Shown here: one piece after another, positions 55,778 through 63,734 of the stretch
Numbering within the stretch: the first letter of the stretch is position 1
Layout of the letters: every line of letters starts with the position of its first letter
From: Paranoxybacillus vitaminiphilus
GTDB taxonomy: Bacteria; Bacillota; Bacilli; Bacillales; Anoxybacillaceae
Assembly (NCBI RefSeq): GCF_003259935.1
Contig: NZ_QLMH01000001.1
Span: 406,710-470,709, forward strand
DNA length: 64,000 nucleotides
Direction of reading: 5' to 3'
Notes under the pieces: generated by a model
Seen by the model: only the letters and a program-made list of their open reading frames with translations
The model's database searches: none
What the model was told of the DNA's origin: nothing
Translations under genes and position numbers: made by a program

Positions 55778-57343
55778 ATGAATAAACGTTATTCATTAAG
55801 AAGGAGTTTTTTTAACAAAATTGCCTTTATCATTTTAATGATTTCCGTATTTTCAAGCGTTATTCAATTATATTTTATTCGCAATCAATTAAATTATGAA
55901 ATTGAAAACAAAACAAGTATTATTGAGGAAGGCATTAAACAAGGAATTAATGAAACGGAATTAGCTTCAAAAGAAATCGAGAAACAAATAGATTTAAAAA
56001 TGTACCACGTATCAAAATATATCAGTAATTTGTTGAATACTGCTTCTGTTAATGATATCGATATTAAGACTTTAGAATCATTAAAAGAGGAATTGGAGTT
56101 AGCAGGAATCACTATTTTTACAAAAAAAGATGATGATTTTGTTGCTGTACTCTCCACAGATAAAAAAGATTTGGGAATGAGTGCAAAATCATTTGAAGAA
56201 CTATACAAGGGGTTACAACTTCTTTTTCATGATCAATTTTCTACAGAACTGTCTGCTGTAGAAAAGAATAATTTTTATTCGACACCGATTGTTCAGTCAG
56301 GAGCACACAATGAAGAAAAACGATTTTTTAAATACGCTTATTACCATCCGCCGGGAGCAGATTTTATTATTGATCCATTTGTTGAAGCCAATGAAGTTGA
56401 CAAGTTTACGGAAAAAGTAGGTCCGCAATCTTGGATCAACAAAATGTTGGAAGAAAATAAAGACGTAAAGGAAATTGCCATTTTAGATCCTGAAGTATTT
56501 GTTCATCCAAATCTGGAGAATCAGCTCTATCCGCCTAGAAAGAAAGTGGTTTATGGAACATTTCAATATCGTTCAGATGCCGATATTGGCTTAATTAAAA
56601 AATTTATAAAGAATCAAGAAAAGGTTCGAAAAGTAGAAAAAATTAACGGTAAAAAATATATAAAAGTTTTTGCACCAATGAAAAATGGTCAAGTTATTTA
56701 CTTAGCTTTAGATTATAATGCAATCACCGGCCCGATGATCCGTCATTCCATTATTTTAATTATTTCTGGATTAGTGTCGTTAATGGCGTTATTCTTCTTC
56801 ACAGCCGGCTTTTTTAATAAAATTTACGAAAATATTCAAAAAATTAAAAAGCAAATTCACTCATTGGAAGATGGCGATTTAACAGCGAAAAGTGATGTTC
56901 ATGACAATACAGAATTGCAAATATTGTCAGAAAGCGCTAACCGAATGGTAGATACACTTCATAAAACAATTGGCAACGCAAATCAACTCGCGGTAAAAAC
57001 GCAGCGATTAGCGTATATGTTAGAAGAAGAGGCTTCCAAATCCGTCGAGCAAATGTATAGTATGTCAACGGAAAAAACAATCGAGTCAAGAGAACTATTA
57101 GAAGAGGCTTTAGCTATACTTGACGCTGTGGAAAAAGAAATATCCAACAGCTCGTTAAGTAATAAAGAGGAACTGTTTGAAAAGCTGGAGATGGTTAGAA
57201 AAATTGCTCACGTCCGCACTTCTTCAACAACGGAAATGACGATTACGCTTTCCGATTTAATGCAATCTTTACATCGTCAATCAGAACAGCTAACCGATAT
57301 TTCGGAAACTCTATTAAAGTCGCTGGAAAGATTTAAACTTTAG
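55778..57343 (+). CDS. Membrane sensor with HAMP domain, MCP-like but without a chemotaxis tip
   Basis: About 521 residues. A membrane helix at about 13-35, a large extracellular sensor (about 36-325, containing YAYYHPPGADFIIDPFVEAN), a second helix at about 330-350 (ILIISGLVSLMALFFFTAGF), a HAMP domain and a helical tail. The conserved chemoreceptor hairpin is absent, so it cannot couple to CheA in the usual way. It starts 2 bp after the ligase stop and so belongs to the same transcript. Best guess: it feeds the partner switch encoded just after it. Confidence 0.8.
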   Translation: MNKRYSLRRSFFNKIAFIILMISVFSSVIQLYFIRNQLNYEIENKTSIIEEGIKQGINETELASKEIEKQIDLKMYHVSKYISNLLNTASVNDIDIKTLESLKEELELAGITIFTKKDDDFVAVLSTDKKDLGMSAKSFEELYKGLQLLFHDQFSTELSAVEKNNFYSTPIVQSGAHNEEKRFFKYAYYHPPGADFIIDPFVEANEVDKFTEKVGPQSWINKMLEENKDVKEIAILDPEVFVHPNLENQLYPPRKKVVYGTFQYRSDADIGLIKKFIKNQEKVRKVEKINGKKYIKVFAPMKNGQVIYLALDYNAITGPMIRHSIILIISGLVSLMALFFFTAGFFNKIYENIQKIKKQIHSLEDGDLTAKSDVHDNTELQILSESANRMVDTLHKTIGNANQLAVKTQRLAYMLEEEASKSVEQMYSMSTEKTIESRELLEEALAILDAVEKEISNSSLSNKEELFEKLEMVRKIAHVRTSSTTEMTITLSDLMQSLHRQSEQLTDISETLLKSLERFKL

Positions 57344-57349
57344 GTTTAT

Positions 57350-57471
57350 GGAGGCTGACCCAAAAGCAAAGTGTCAGATCCCGCAACACAATATATAGAA
57401 CATCAAATTGGATAAACGAACTATATATTGTGAGGTGTACGTGAGGTCGGACATTACGGGTCAGCCTCTCC
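57350..57471 (-). repeat. Interspersed hairpin repeat, copy R12 (reverse)
   Basis: GGAGGCTGACCCAAAAGCAA and GTGTCAGATCCCGCAACACA open it; GTACGTGAGGTCGGACATTA and CGGGTCAGCCTC close it. Inner arms ATATATAG and CTATATAT pair. It follows the sensor gene by 6 bp and would end that transcript. Confidence 0.85.
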
Positions 57472-57699
57472 ACTTCATTTTTATAGTTCTTTTTACCTAT
57501 TATTTTATAACAATAATATACCCTATGAATGACGTAATCCATTCATAAACGTTTTTTATAAAATGTCTATGCGGCTTTCGTAAAAAACAGCTCTTATGTT
57601 ATGTGTTATTAATTTTTAAAACGATTGTTGTATTCATTCGGTTTCTTTATTAGTAACCAATGGTTTTAAGGTGAAGAACTAGGTAAGGATGGAACATAT
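57472..57699. other. Gap before the kinase gene
   Basis: The rest of the 356 bp between the sensor and kinase genes holds no gene and no clear sigma-A promoter. The kinase may rely on read-through of R12 or on another sigma factor. Confidence 0.4.
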
Positions 57700-58662
57700 A
57701 TGAAAAATTTTCTTACAAAATTTATATCGAATCATAAACAAACGGCTCCGTTTATTTTTTCGCCTTTCCCTGGCAATTGTACGTATAAAACATTAAAGAA
57801 AATGTTTATCAGAGGATATTTAGCTTGGAAAACGGCTATATATTTGCATTTTAATGAAGAGAAAGCGACACATGTTTTTTACTATTCGTTAACGAAAGAG
57901 AGCTTTGATGAAAAGAACAGCCATGATATAAAACATTTCTTGAATTTTATTAGCGAGAAAATTCTGCTTTGGTTTGAGAATAATCAAAATATTAATGAGA
58001 ACTTGAAAACATTGAACTTGGATATAGATCTGCACAATGCGGCAATAAAGGCATTTGCCACGTTTCAAAGCCAGCAAACAGAAATACATGCGCAAGTTTC
58101 AGATGAAATGCTTGATCATTTAAAAGAAATGCAAAAGAGGGAGTGGGAAATTTACCGTGATGTGATTTATGCCGCAAGTAAACAGAAAGTAAAATTAATA
58201 TTGCCGAATGAAGTGGAACGATATAAACAAAATTCCATCTTATTAGAGTATGACATAGAAGAGCGGGTCCATATTCCTCAATGTCGAAATAAAGTAAAAA
58301 GTATTTTAGAGTCTATGAATTTCCCGGCTTCAACTATTACTAGCTGGCTTCTTGTTATTTCAGAGGCGATCACAAATTCAATTAAGCATGCAGAAAAAGG
58401 AAAGCTCATCTTATTGTATGACAATAACAATAAAGAAGTAATAGCGATTGTCGAAGATAAAGGACCGGGAATTAATTTAAAGGATTTACCAAATGCTGTT
58501 TTTGTGGAAGGCTACTCGACAAAAAAGTCATTAGGGCAAGGATTTACGATCATGCTGAAAATCGCTTCAAAAATCATTTTGTCGACATCAAAATTCGGGA
58601 CGACTTTAATACTAGTTTTAAAGCAACACCATAATGAATCATTCCTAAAACAAGCGAATTAG
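57700..58662 (+). CDS. GHKL ATPase, RsbW/RsbT-like serine kinase with extra N-terminal domain
   Basis: A 320-residue soluble protein. The first 200 residues are helical and unrecognised. The C-terminal ATPase domain has N-box ISEAITNSIKHAEKG, G1 IVEDKGPGI and G2 KSLGQGFTIMLKIASK, as in anti-sigma kinases. There is no phospho-His box, so phosphorylation of a STAS Ser is more likely than a two-component role. GGATGG precedes the ATG. STAS and PP2C partners follow at 59.1 kb. Confidence 0.85.
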   Translation: MKNFLTKFISNHKQTAPFIFSPFPGNCTYKTLKKMFIRGYLAWKTAIYLHFNEEKATHVFYYSLTKESFDEKNSHDIKHFLNFISEKILLWFENNQNINENLKTLNLDIDLHNAAIKAFATFQSQQTEIHAQVSDEMLDHLKEMQKREWEIYRDVIYAASKQKVKLILPNEVERYKQNSILLEYDIEERVHIPQCRNKVKSILESMNFPASTITSWLLVISEAITNSIKHAEKGKLILLYDNNNKEVIAIVEDKGPGINLKDLPNAVFVEGYSTKKSLGQGFTIMLKIASKIILSTSKFGTTLILVLKQHHNESFLKQAN

Positions 58663-58740
58663 GTAGGAAATCCTATAAAAGCGGCGCAAAAATCATGTTA
58701 TAGTAAATATAGGGAAAGGATTTTTAATTAAATGATGACA

Positions 58741-58855
58741 CGGACTCAAAAGCAAAGTGTCAGACCCTACAACATGATATCGAGGAAAATATAACAGTGG
58801 CTCAATGAACGATATATGATGAAATGCATGTGAGGTCAGACACTTATGGATCAGA
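58741..58855 (-). repeat. Interspersed hairpin repeat, copy R13 (reverse, eroded ends)
   Basis: CGGACTCAAAAGCAAAGTGT and CAGACCCTACAAC at the left; GATGAAATGCATGTGAGGTC, AGACACTTATGGATCAG at the right. The outer GGCTGACCC arms have decayed, so it should terminate poorly and allow read-through to the STAS gene. Confidence 0.8.
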
Positions 58856-59080
58856 AACAAGAAAATTTCCTGATTTTTATTGATAAAAGCTTTATCAGCC
58901 AATGATTCAGCATTAAGCAAAAGTGTGGTTTAAAAAATGAGAGGGATGATAAGCAGTCGGACAGAAATTCAAGCCAAAATTCCGTTGGAGATCTGCGGTT
59001 GACAATCCTTTTATATAAGTTCTGTAAAACAGCTGGCAACGAAATCAAGAGTTTCAGACTTAAATATGCGGAGGATGATT

Positions 59081-59407
59081 ATGCATTTACAAATAAAAAA
59101 AATTGCCGAAGATCGGAAGCTGATATTAAAATTATCCGGCGTTCTTGATCTTTCAACAGCCAAATCTCTAATTGACCAGTTGAACTCTGTTGGGAATGTG
59201 AAAGAGCTTGTGATGGATTTAGAAAATGTAGAGTTCATCGACTCAACAGGAATTGGGGCGATTATGGAATTTATCTATCACTCACAAACATATCAATATC
59301 AGTTTGCACTTGCTAACTATAATCATTTTACAGAGATTTTTGATACAGTTGGTCTGTTTGAGATTCTTCGTGCTCTTCAAGGAACGGTGATTTCCGATGA
59401 ATTTTAA
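59081..59407 (+). CDS. STAS-domain anti-sigma factor antagonist
   Basis: A 108-residue RsbV/SpoIIAA-like protein. Signature VEFIDSTGIGAIMEF has the Ser that partner-switch kinases phosphorylate. KLSGVLDLSTAKSLIDQLNS opens the fold. ATG 59081 follows GGAGG at 6 bp; an ATG at 59066 lies upstream of the site. Ends inside the next gene (11 bp overlap). Confidence 0.9.
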   Translation: MHLQIKKIAEDRKLILKLSGVLDLSTAKSLIDQLNSVGNVKELVMDLENVEFIDSTGIGAIMEFIYHSQTYQYQFALANYNHFTEIFDTVGLFEILRALQGTVISDEF

Positions 59408-60233
59408 TAATGAATTTTCATTTATGTATAATCAAAGTGTTGAAGAATTGGAAGAAGGATTGCAAAGGGAGATTAAATTAGCACGAAATATTCAGACGAC
59501 ATTGCTAAATGGAAAAAAACCGGTTATTGATGGGGGTGAAGTGTGTGGAACCTCGATTCCTGCACGATTAATTGGCGGCGATTACTATGATTTTTATCCG
59601 TTGTTAAACGGTAAAATCCGTATCGTCATTGGCGATGTAATGGGAAAAGGAATTCCTGCTGCGATGCTGATGATTTTAACGAGAGGAGCCTTTCGCAGCG
59701 CTTCCCAAGCAACAGACGGGCCGGGAAAAACGCTCACAGCAATGAACAATGCATTGATTGGCGATTTGCGGGCTTTAAAGTCATTCGTTACTGTTTTATG
59801 TGCCGATTGGGATCCAAAGGAACGCACACTGACATATGCCAATGCAGGACATCATTTACCGATTGTTTGCCGGAACGGAGAAATTTTAGAACTGCCAAAA
59901 GCAAAAGGGATTATGTTAGGTGCCTTGCCAAACCAGACGTATGAAGAACAAATGATTCAGCTGGATATAAATGATTTTGTTTTATTATACACAGACGGCA
60001 TCATCGAGGCAGAGAACGCCTCCGGTGAGCAATTTCAACGGGAGCGTTTAATCCGGGCAATTGAACCATTAAGTGACTTGCCTGCTGAGAAAATCGAAGA
60101 AAAAATCATTAAAACAATTCAAAATTTTACAGAAGGTGTCCCACAAAAAGATGATATTACATTAGTGATTCTGAAGATACTGGAAAAAGAAATGAATTTA
60201 CGAGGTTACAACGCCCCGATGATTTACTCTTAG
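59397..60233 (+). CDS. PP2C-type phosphatase (RsbU/SpoIIE family)
   Basis: A 278-residue serine phosphatase. A short N-terminal coiled coil (EELEEGLQREIKLARNIQTT) precedes the PPM core: RLIGGDYYDFYPL, GDVMGKGIPAAMLM, NAGHHLPIV, YTDGIIEAEN and KDDITLVIL, with the metal-binding Asp residues in place. Start overlaps the STAS gene, so the pair is coupled. It should dephosphorylate the STAS protein and release it to bind the kinase. Confidence 0.92.
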   Translation: MNFNNEFSFMYNQSVEELEEGLQREIKLARNIQTTLLNGKKPVIDGGEVCGTSIPARLIGGDYYDFYPLLNGKIRIVIGDVMGKGIPAAMLMILTRGAFRSASQATDGPGKTLTAMNNALIGDLRALKSFVTVLCADWDPKERTLTYANAGHHLPIVCRNGEILELPKAKGIMLGALPNQTYEEQMIQLDINDFVLLYTDGIIEAENASGEQFQRERLIRAIEPLSDLPAEKIEEKIIKTIQNFTEGVPQKDDITLVILKILEKEMNLRGYNAPMIYS

Positions 60234-60306
60234 TCCACAAATAGTTATTTGCGGAATTCAATTGTATAGAAAAGTAAACGAAAGAGAAAAGCGGCTTTAA
60301 GTTAAA

Positions 60307-60419
60307 GGGGTTCTTGTATGTTGTTTATCGTTCGGCTAGACATGCAAGTCGCTTAAAAACCCCCACTATGTGGAAGGGGAGTTCACGAAGTGTCCTAGCT
60401 ATAACAAGGGCACTTTTTT
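60307..60419 (+). ncRNA. Switch-like structured RNA or IS605-type end behind the PP2C gene
   Basis: GGGGTT (60307-60312) pairs with AACCCC (60358-60363), and TTGTATGT (60314-60321) with ACATGCAA (60340-60347). CCCC (60361-60364) could instead pair with GGGG (60376-60379). A terminator GTGTCCT/AGGGCAC with six T follows (60390-60419). The alternative pairings resemble an attenuator, but a hairpin followed by AGTTCAC also fits an IS200/IS605 end. No known riboswitch class recognised. Confidence 0.45.
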
Positions 60420-60511
60420 GTGTCACTATTATTCATTTTCATATCATAAATGTGACACATATCACATCGTGGGTTATTCGGAGTTGATACAATAAAAACG
60501 GGAGTCTTAAA

Positions 60512-60556
60512 GAAGGCTGACCTAAAAGTGCGGTTTAACAACTGGTCAGCCTTTTC
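60512..60556 (-). repeat. Interspersed hairpin repeat, copy R14 (short remnant)
   Basis: GAAGGCTGACCTAAAAGTGC, then ACTGGTCAGCCTTTTC. Only the outer arms (AAGGCTGACC with GGTCAGCCTT) survive, forming a compact terminator that touches the end of the AbrB-like remnant. Confidence 0.7.
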
Positions 60557-60880
60557 AGCTGTTTTGTATATGCTTTTTCTCTTTGTGAAAAAACCATTTT
60601 AATACGTTAGGAACGACAAGAATAATAAAAAGCAATCGGACAAATTGCAAGGAGCTGGCAATGGCCGGGTCACCGCCGACAGATTCGGCTGTCAATACCA
60701 TTTCGACAAGCCCGCCCGGCGCCATGCTTAAAATCGCGGTTGGCAATGAAAGATGAGTCATTTTCGCAAACAGGTAACCGCATCCGAACGAAACGGTAAT
60801 TAAAATTAATGCCAGCAAGAAATAAATCCAGCCCAATCCCCGCTTAATCCGGCAATCAAATACGTCTCTAACACTTTCAT
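60555..60880 (-). pseudogene. AbrB-like (COG3180) membrane transporter remnant with internal deletion
   Basis: An ATG at 60880 (AGAGGATT upstream) opens MKVLETYLIAGLSG, then the frame changes. From about 60836 the other frame continues LGWIYFLLALILITVSFGCG, KMTHLSLPTAILSMAPGGLV, EMVLTAESVGGDPAIASSLQ to the end, the C-terminal quarter of the roughly 350-residue AbrB family. About 230-250 middle codons are missing. Again both ends of the gene remain. Confidence 0.75.
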
Positions 60881-61179
60881 GCTCTGTAATCCTCTCTGTT
60901 CTCTCTCATTTATATTCTAGAAAAAGGAACTGGAAATGAAAAGGAAAATGCTTGCTTGGGATTTGCTTAAGTGGTTTTCATAAATGAACAGATGTAAAAG
61001 CGGAAATGGACTATAAAGATTAAAGAAGGAAACAGCAAAGAACTTGATAAGATCCGCTATTTAACTTTTCAAGTACTTACTGCCGCAATCTGAGACAGCT
61101 CTTAAAGCAAGCAGGAAATTTTCGCCCTTTGCTAGAAAATAAAGAGTATATTGTGAGAAACATAATGGGGGATGAATCG

Positions 61180-61962
61180 ATGTATCGGTTTGCGGTAAAT
61201 GTATCGACTATTTTTACGGAAGTGCCGTTTTTACAACGGTTTCAAAAGGCAAAGGAGTTTGGCTTTTCCCTTGTTGAATGTCAGTTTCCGTACGTGGAAT
61301 CGGCCGAACGAATCCGGGAAGAGCTTGACAAATATCGTCTTTCTCTCGTTTTGATCAATTTACCGGCGGGCAATTGGGAGAAAGGGGACCGCGGTTTGGC
61401 TATTTTTCCCGATAGAATCGGACAGTTCAAAGAGTCAGTAGATGAAGGAATCCGTTATGCGACGGCGCTGGAAGTTTCCTATATCCATTGCATGGCCGGA
61501 GTACTTCCGCCGGAGTTAGATAAGCAGCGTGCAAAAGAAGTGTATATCGACAACCTCCAATATGCGGCGAAAGAGCTGGCGAAACACGATCTTACGCTGC
61601 TGATTGAACCGATTAATCCGTTTGATATGCCGGGTTATTTTTTGACGGACATCCGCGAGGCCGCCGAAATCATTAAGGAAATCGCGATGCCGAACGTGAA
61701 GCTGCAATACGATTTTTACCATATGCAGCGAATGCAAGGCAACTTAATGACAACGTTTCAAACGTATTTCCCGATGATCGGCCATGTTCAAATTGCCGAT
61801 GTTCCGGGGCGTCATGAACCAGGGACGGGAGAAATTCATTATGAACGCATATTTCATTTTTTACAGTCATGCGGCTATACAGGTGCGATTGGGCTGGAGT
61901 ACATACCGAAGACAACGAGTGAAGCCAGCTTTGCATGGCGCTCTTCTTACGTGCTTGAGTGA
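61180..61962 (+). CDS. hyi: Hydroxypyruvate isomerase
   Basis: A 260-residue TIM-barrel enzyme that interconverts hydroxypyruvate and tartronate semialdehyde. Motifs include FAVNVSTIFTEVPFLQRFQK, LLIEPINPFDMPGYFL, QYDFYHMQRMQGNL and GHVQIADVPGRHEPGTGEIH, with the metal-binding Glu, Asp, His residues. The ATG at 61180 follows GGGGGA; a longer frame upstream lacks a site. Pairs with the reductase 45 bp after it. Confidence 0.9.
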   Translation: MYRFAVNVSTIFTEVPFLQRFQKAKEFGFSLVECQFPYVESAERIREELDKYRLSLVLINLPAGNWEKGDRGLAIFPDRIGQFKESVDEGIRYATALEVSYIHCMAGVLPPELDKQRAKEVYIDNLQYAAKELAKHDLTLLIEPINPFDMPGYFLTDIREAAEIIKEIAMPNVKLQYDFYHMQRMQGNLMTTFQTYFPMIGHVQIADVPGRHEPGTGEIHYERIFHFLQSCGYTGAIGLEYIPKTTSEASFAWRSSYVLE

Positions 61963-62007
61963 TGAGTGATGAAGGAAGCAGCAAATAGGTCAAGGGGGAG
62001 TGAACAA

Positions 62008-62901
62008 ATGAAGATCGGATTTATTGGTGTCGGTGTGATGGGAGCAAGAATGGCAAGGCGGCTGCTTAATGCCGGTTACAAAGTAGCGGTATATAATCGT
62101 TCTGTTGAGAAAACGGAGCCGCTCGTGCAATTAGGAGCGGTAAGGGAGGAAACCATTGCCGAACTGGCAAGCCGTTCTGATGTCATTTGCACTTGTTTAT
62201 CGATGCCGGAAGATGTGATGGATGTTTATTTGCGTGAAGACGGTGTGGTCAACCATGCCGGTCCGGGTACGATTTGTCTCGATTTTACGACAGTAGGACC
62301 TGACACAAGCAAGGCGGTGTCAGCAAAAGCGGAAGAAAAGGGCATAAGCTATTTGGATGCTCCGGTAAGCGGGGGACCTGAAGGAGCAGAACAGGGAACG
62401 TTAACCGTGATGGTAGGAGGAAAACGATCAGCATGGGAACGCGTTTTGCCTTTGCTCCGCGTTCTTGGGGAAACGGTCGAATATTTGGGTCCAAGCGGTT
62501 CGGGGAGCATCGCGAAGCTATTGAATCAATACCTTGTTGCCGTTCATTCTGTTGCTGCCTCGGAAGCAATGGTAACAGGTGCAGCGCTTGGCTTGGATGC
62601 AGAACAGCTTTATCGTCTTTTGAAAGTGAGCTACGGAGATAGCCGGATGCTGCGCCGACATATGGAACAATTTGTCTTGAACCGCCAGTTTGCGCCAGGA
62701 GGAGCCGTGAAATACGTGCACAAAGATGTCCGGCTGGCGAACAAACTGTTAGAGACGGCTGGTATCACACAATTTACGGGCCAAGTGGCTGAACAAGCGT
62801 TTGCTTCTGCGCTGGAACAAGGGTTAGCCGATTTGGACATGTCTGCTGTCATTCAGCCGCTTGAAAGAGTGTGCAGGGTTACCGTGAAAAAACGGAGCTA
62901 G
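62008..62901 (+). CDS. glxR: 2-hydroxy-3-oxopropionate (tartronate semialdehyde) reductase
   Basis: A 297-residue beta-hydroxyacid dehydrogenase: NAD motif GFIGVGVMGARMARRL, substrate motif DAPVSGGPEGAEQGTLTVMV and catalytic Lys in SGSIAKLLNQYLVA. It reduces tartronate semialdehyde to glycerate. ATG 62008 follows AGGGGGAGTG. With hyi it forms the end of the glyoxylate-to-glycerate route; glyoxylate carboligase is not in the window. GarR/GlxR assignment is by context; related 3-hydroxyisobutyrate dehydrogenases look alike. Confidence 0.83.
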   Translation: MKIGFIGVGVMGARMARRLLNAGYKVAVYNRSVEKTEPLVQLGAVREETIAELASRSDVICTCLSMPEDVMDVYLREDGVVNHAGPGTICLDFTTVGPDTSKAVSAKAEEKGISYLDAPVSGGPEGAEQGTLTVMVGGKRSAWERVLPLLRVLGETVEYLGPSGSGSIAKLLNQYLVAVHSVAASEAMVTGAALGLDAEQLYRLLKVSYGDSRMLRRHMEQFVLNRQFAPGGAVKYVHKDVRLANKLLETAGITQFTGQVAEQAFASALEQGLADLDMSAVIQPLERVCRVTVKKRS

Positions 62902-62987
62902 CGGACGTGGTTGTATTAGAAATGATTCGTGCCTGACGTCATTATGTTTTTTGGAGAAACAAAGTGGAGAAGAGTTGAAGCAATCTG

Positions 62988-63018
62988 AAAAAACGAACAT
63001 GATGCGGTTCTCTTTTTT
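62988..63018 (+). terminator. Weak terminator after glxR
   Basis: AAAAAACGAAC and GTTCTCTTTTTT pair around an 8-base loop. The rest of 62902-63204 holds no supported gene. Confidence 0.5.
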
Positions 63019-63263
63019 GTCATCATCAAGAAGTTCTGCTTTATTAATTTTCTCCGGCTATTCCCTTGAATATGATTAGGAATGCCGCGCTGCTCTCTCT
63101 TTGTTATGTTCCATAAGCTGTTAAACTTTCCTATATAAAGCAGCAAGTTATTCAAATTGGCGGGGAGCATATTATACAATCGGTTGATGATCAAGGAGTG
63201 TAGAGATGCATAATCGAAAATTTGGTTGGTGCATTAAATAATCATTGTAGGAAGTGGATAAAC

Positions 63264-63536
63264 GTGAAATTCGATTCAAATCAGCATCTTCATTTAGGAT
63301 ATTATGAGAACAATGTTGACTTAGAAGCAGTCGCATATAAAATTCAGAATGAAAATAAATGGGTCGTTTTTTTAGATCATGAACAAGATACTACATTAGT
63401 TCAAAAAATATTAAATAAGTATGATTACCATGAAAAATATGGTTACAAGATTTTTACTATTGATGCAGATGATTTATCTTATGAAGCCGGAAATAAGTTG
63501 TTTGAAGCGTGGTTAAAAACAAATAACATAATATAA
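63264..63536 (+). CDS. Hypothetical protein
   Basis: A 90-residue protein (MKFDSNQHLHLGYYENNVDL, then WVVFLDHEQDTTLVQKILNK) with alternating strands and helices. A GTG at 63264 follows GGAAGTGG; the longer frame from 63222 has no site. AT-rich. A short 11-codon frame with a GGAG site lies just before it (63206-63241). I do not recognise the family. Confidence 0.55.
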   Translation: MKFDSNQHLHLGYYENNVDLEAVAYKIQNENKWVVFLDHEQDTTLVQKILNKYDYHEKYGYKIFTIDADDLSYEAGNKLFEAWLKTNNII

Positions 63537-63667
63537 GAAATAAGTATTTGGGGAACTAGATGTGCAAGTTTCTTTTCTGCATCCAGATTTAAAGGTTTGT
63601 CGTCTCAACGGTTATAATAAACGCGGATGATGCTGCACGTATGTTTAGACCGATTGTGGAAACAAAC

Positions 63668-63692
63668 ACCCCCATCTGTCGGTGATGGGGGT
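63668..63692 (-). terminator. Hairpin after the coiled-coil gene
   Basis: ACCCCCAT and ATGGGGGT form an 8 bp GC-rich stem; on the reverse strand it is followed by GTTTGTTT. It lies 40 bp after the stop of the reverse-strand gene. Confidence 0.65.
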
Positions 63693-63734
63693 AAGTTCAT
63701 CGCGGCAGGGATACGGAAATTGTGCCAGGAGAGG

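Noticed and set aside
62916..63194. 92-codon reverse-strand frame after glxR
   Set aside because: Composition is that of noncoding AT-rich DNA, it crosses the terminator region and has no ribosome site.
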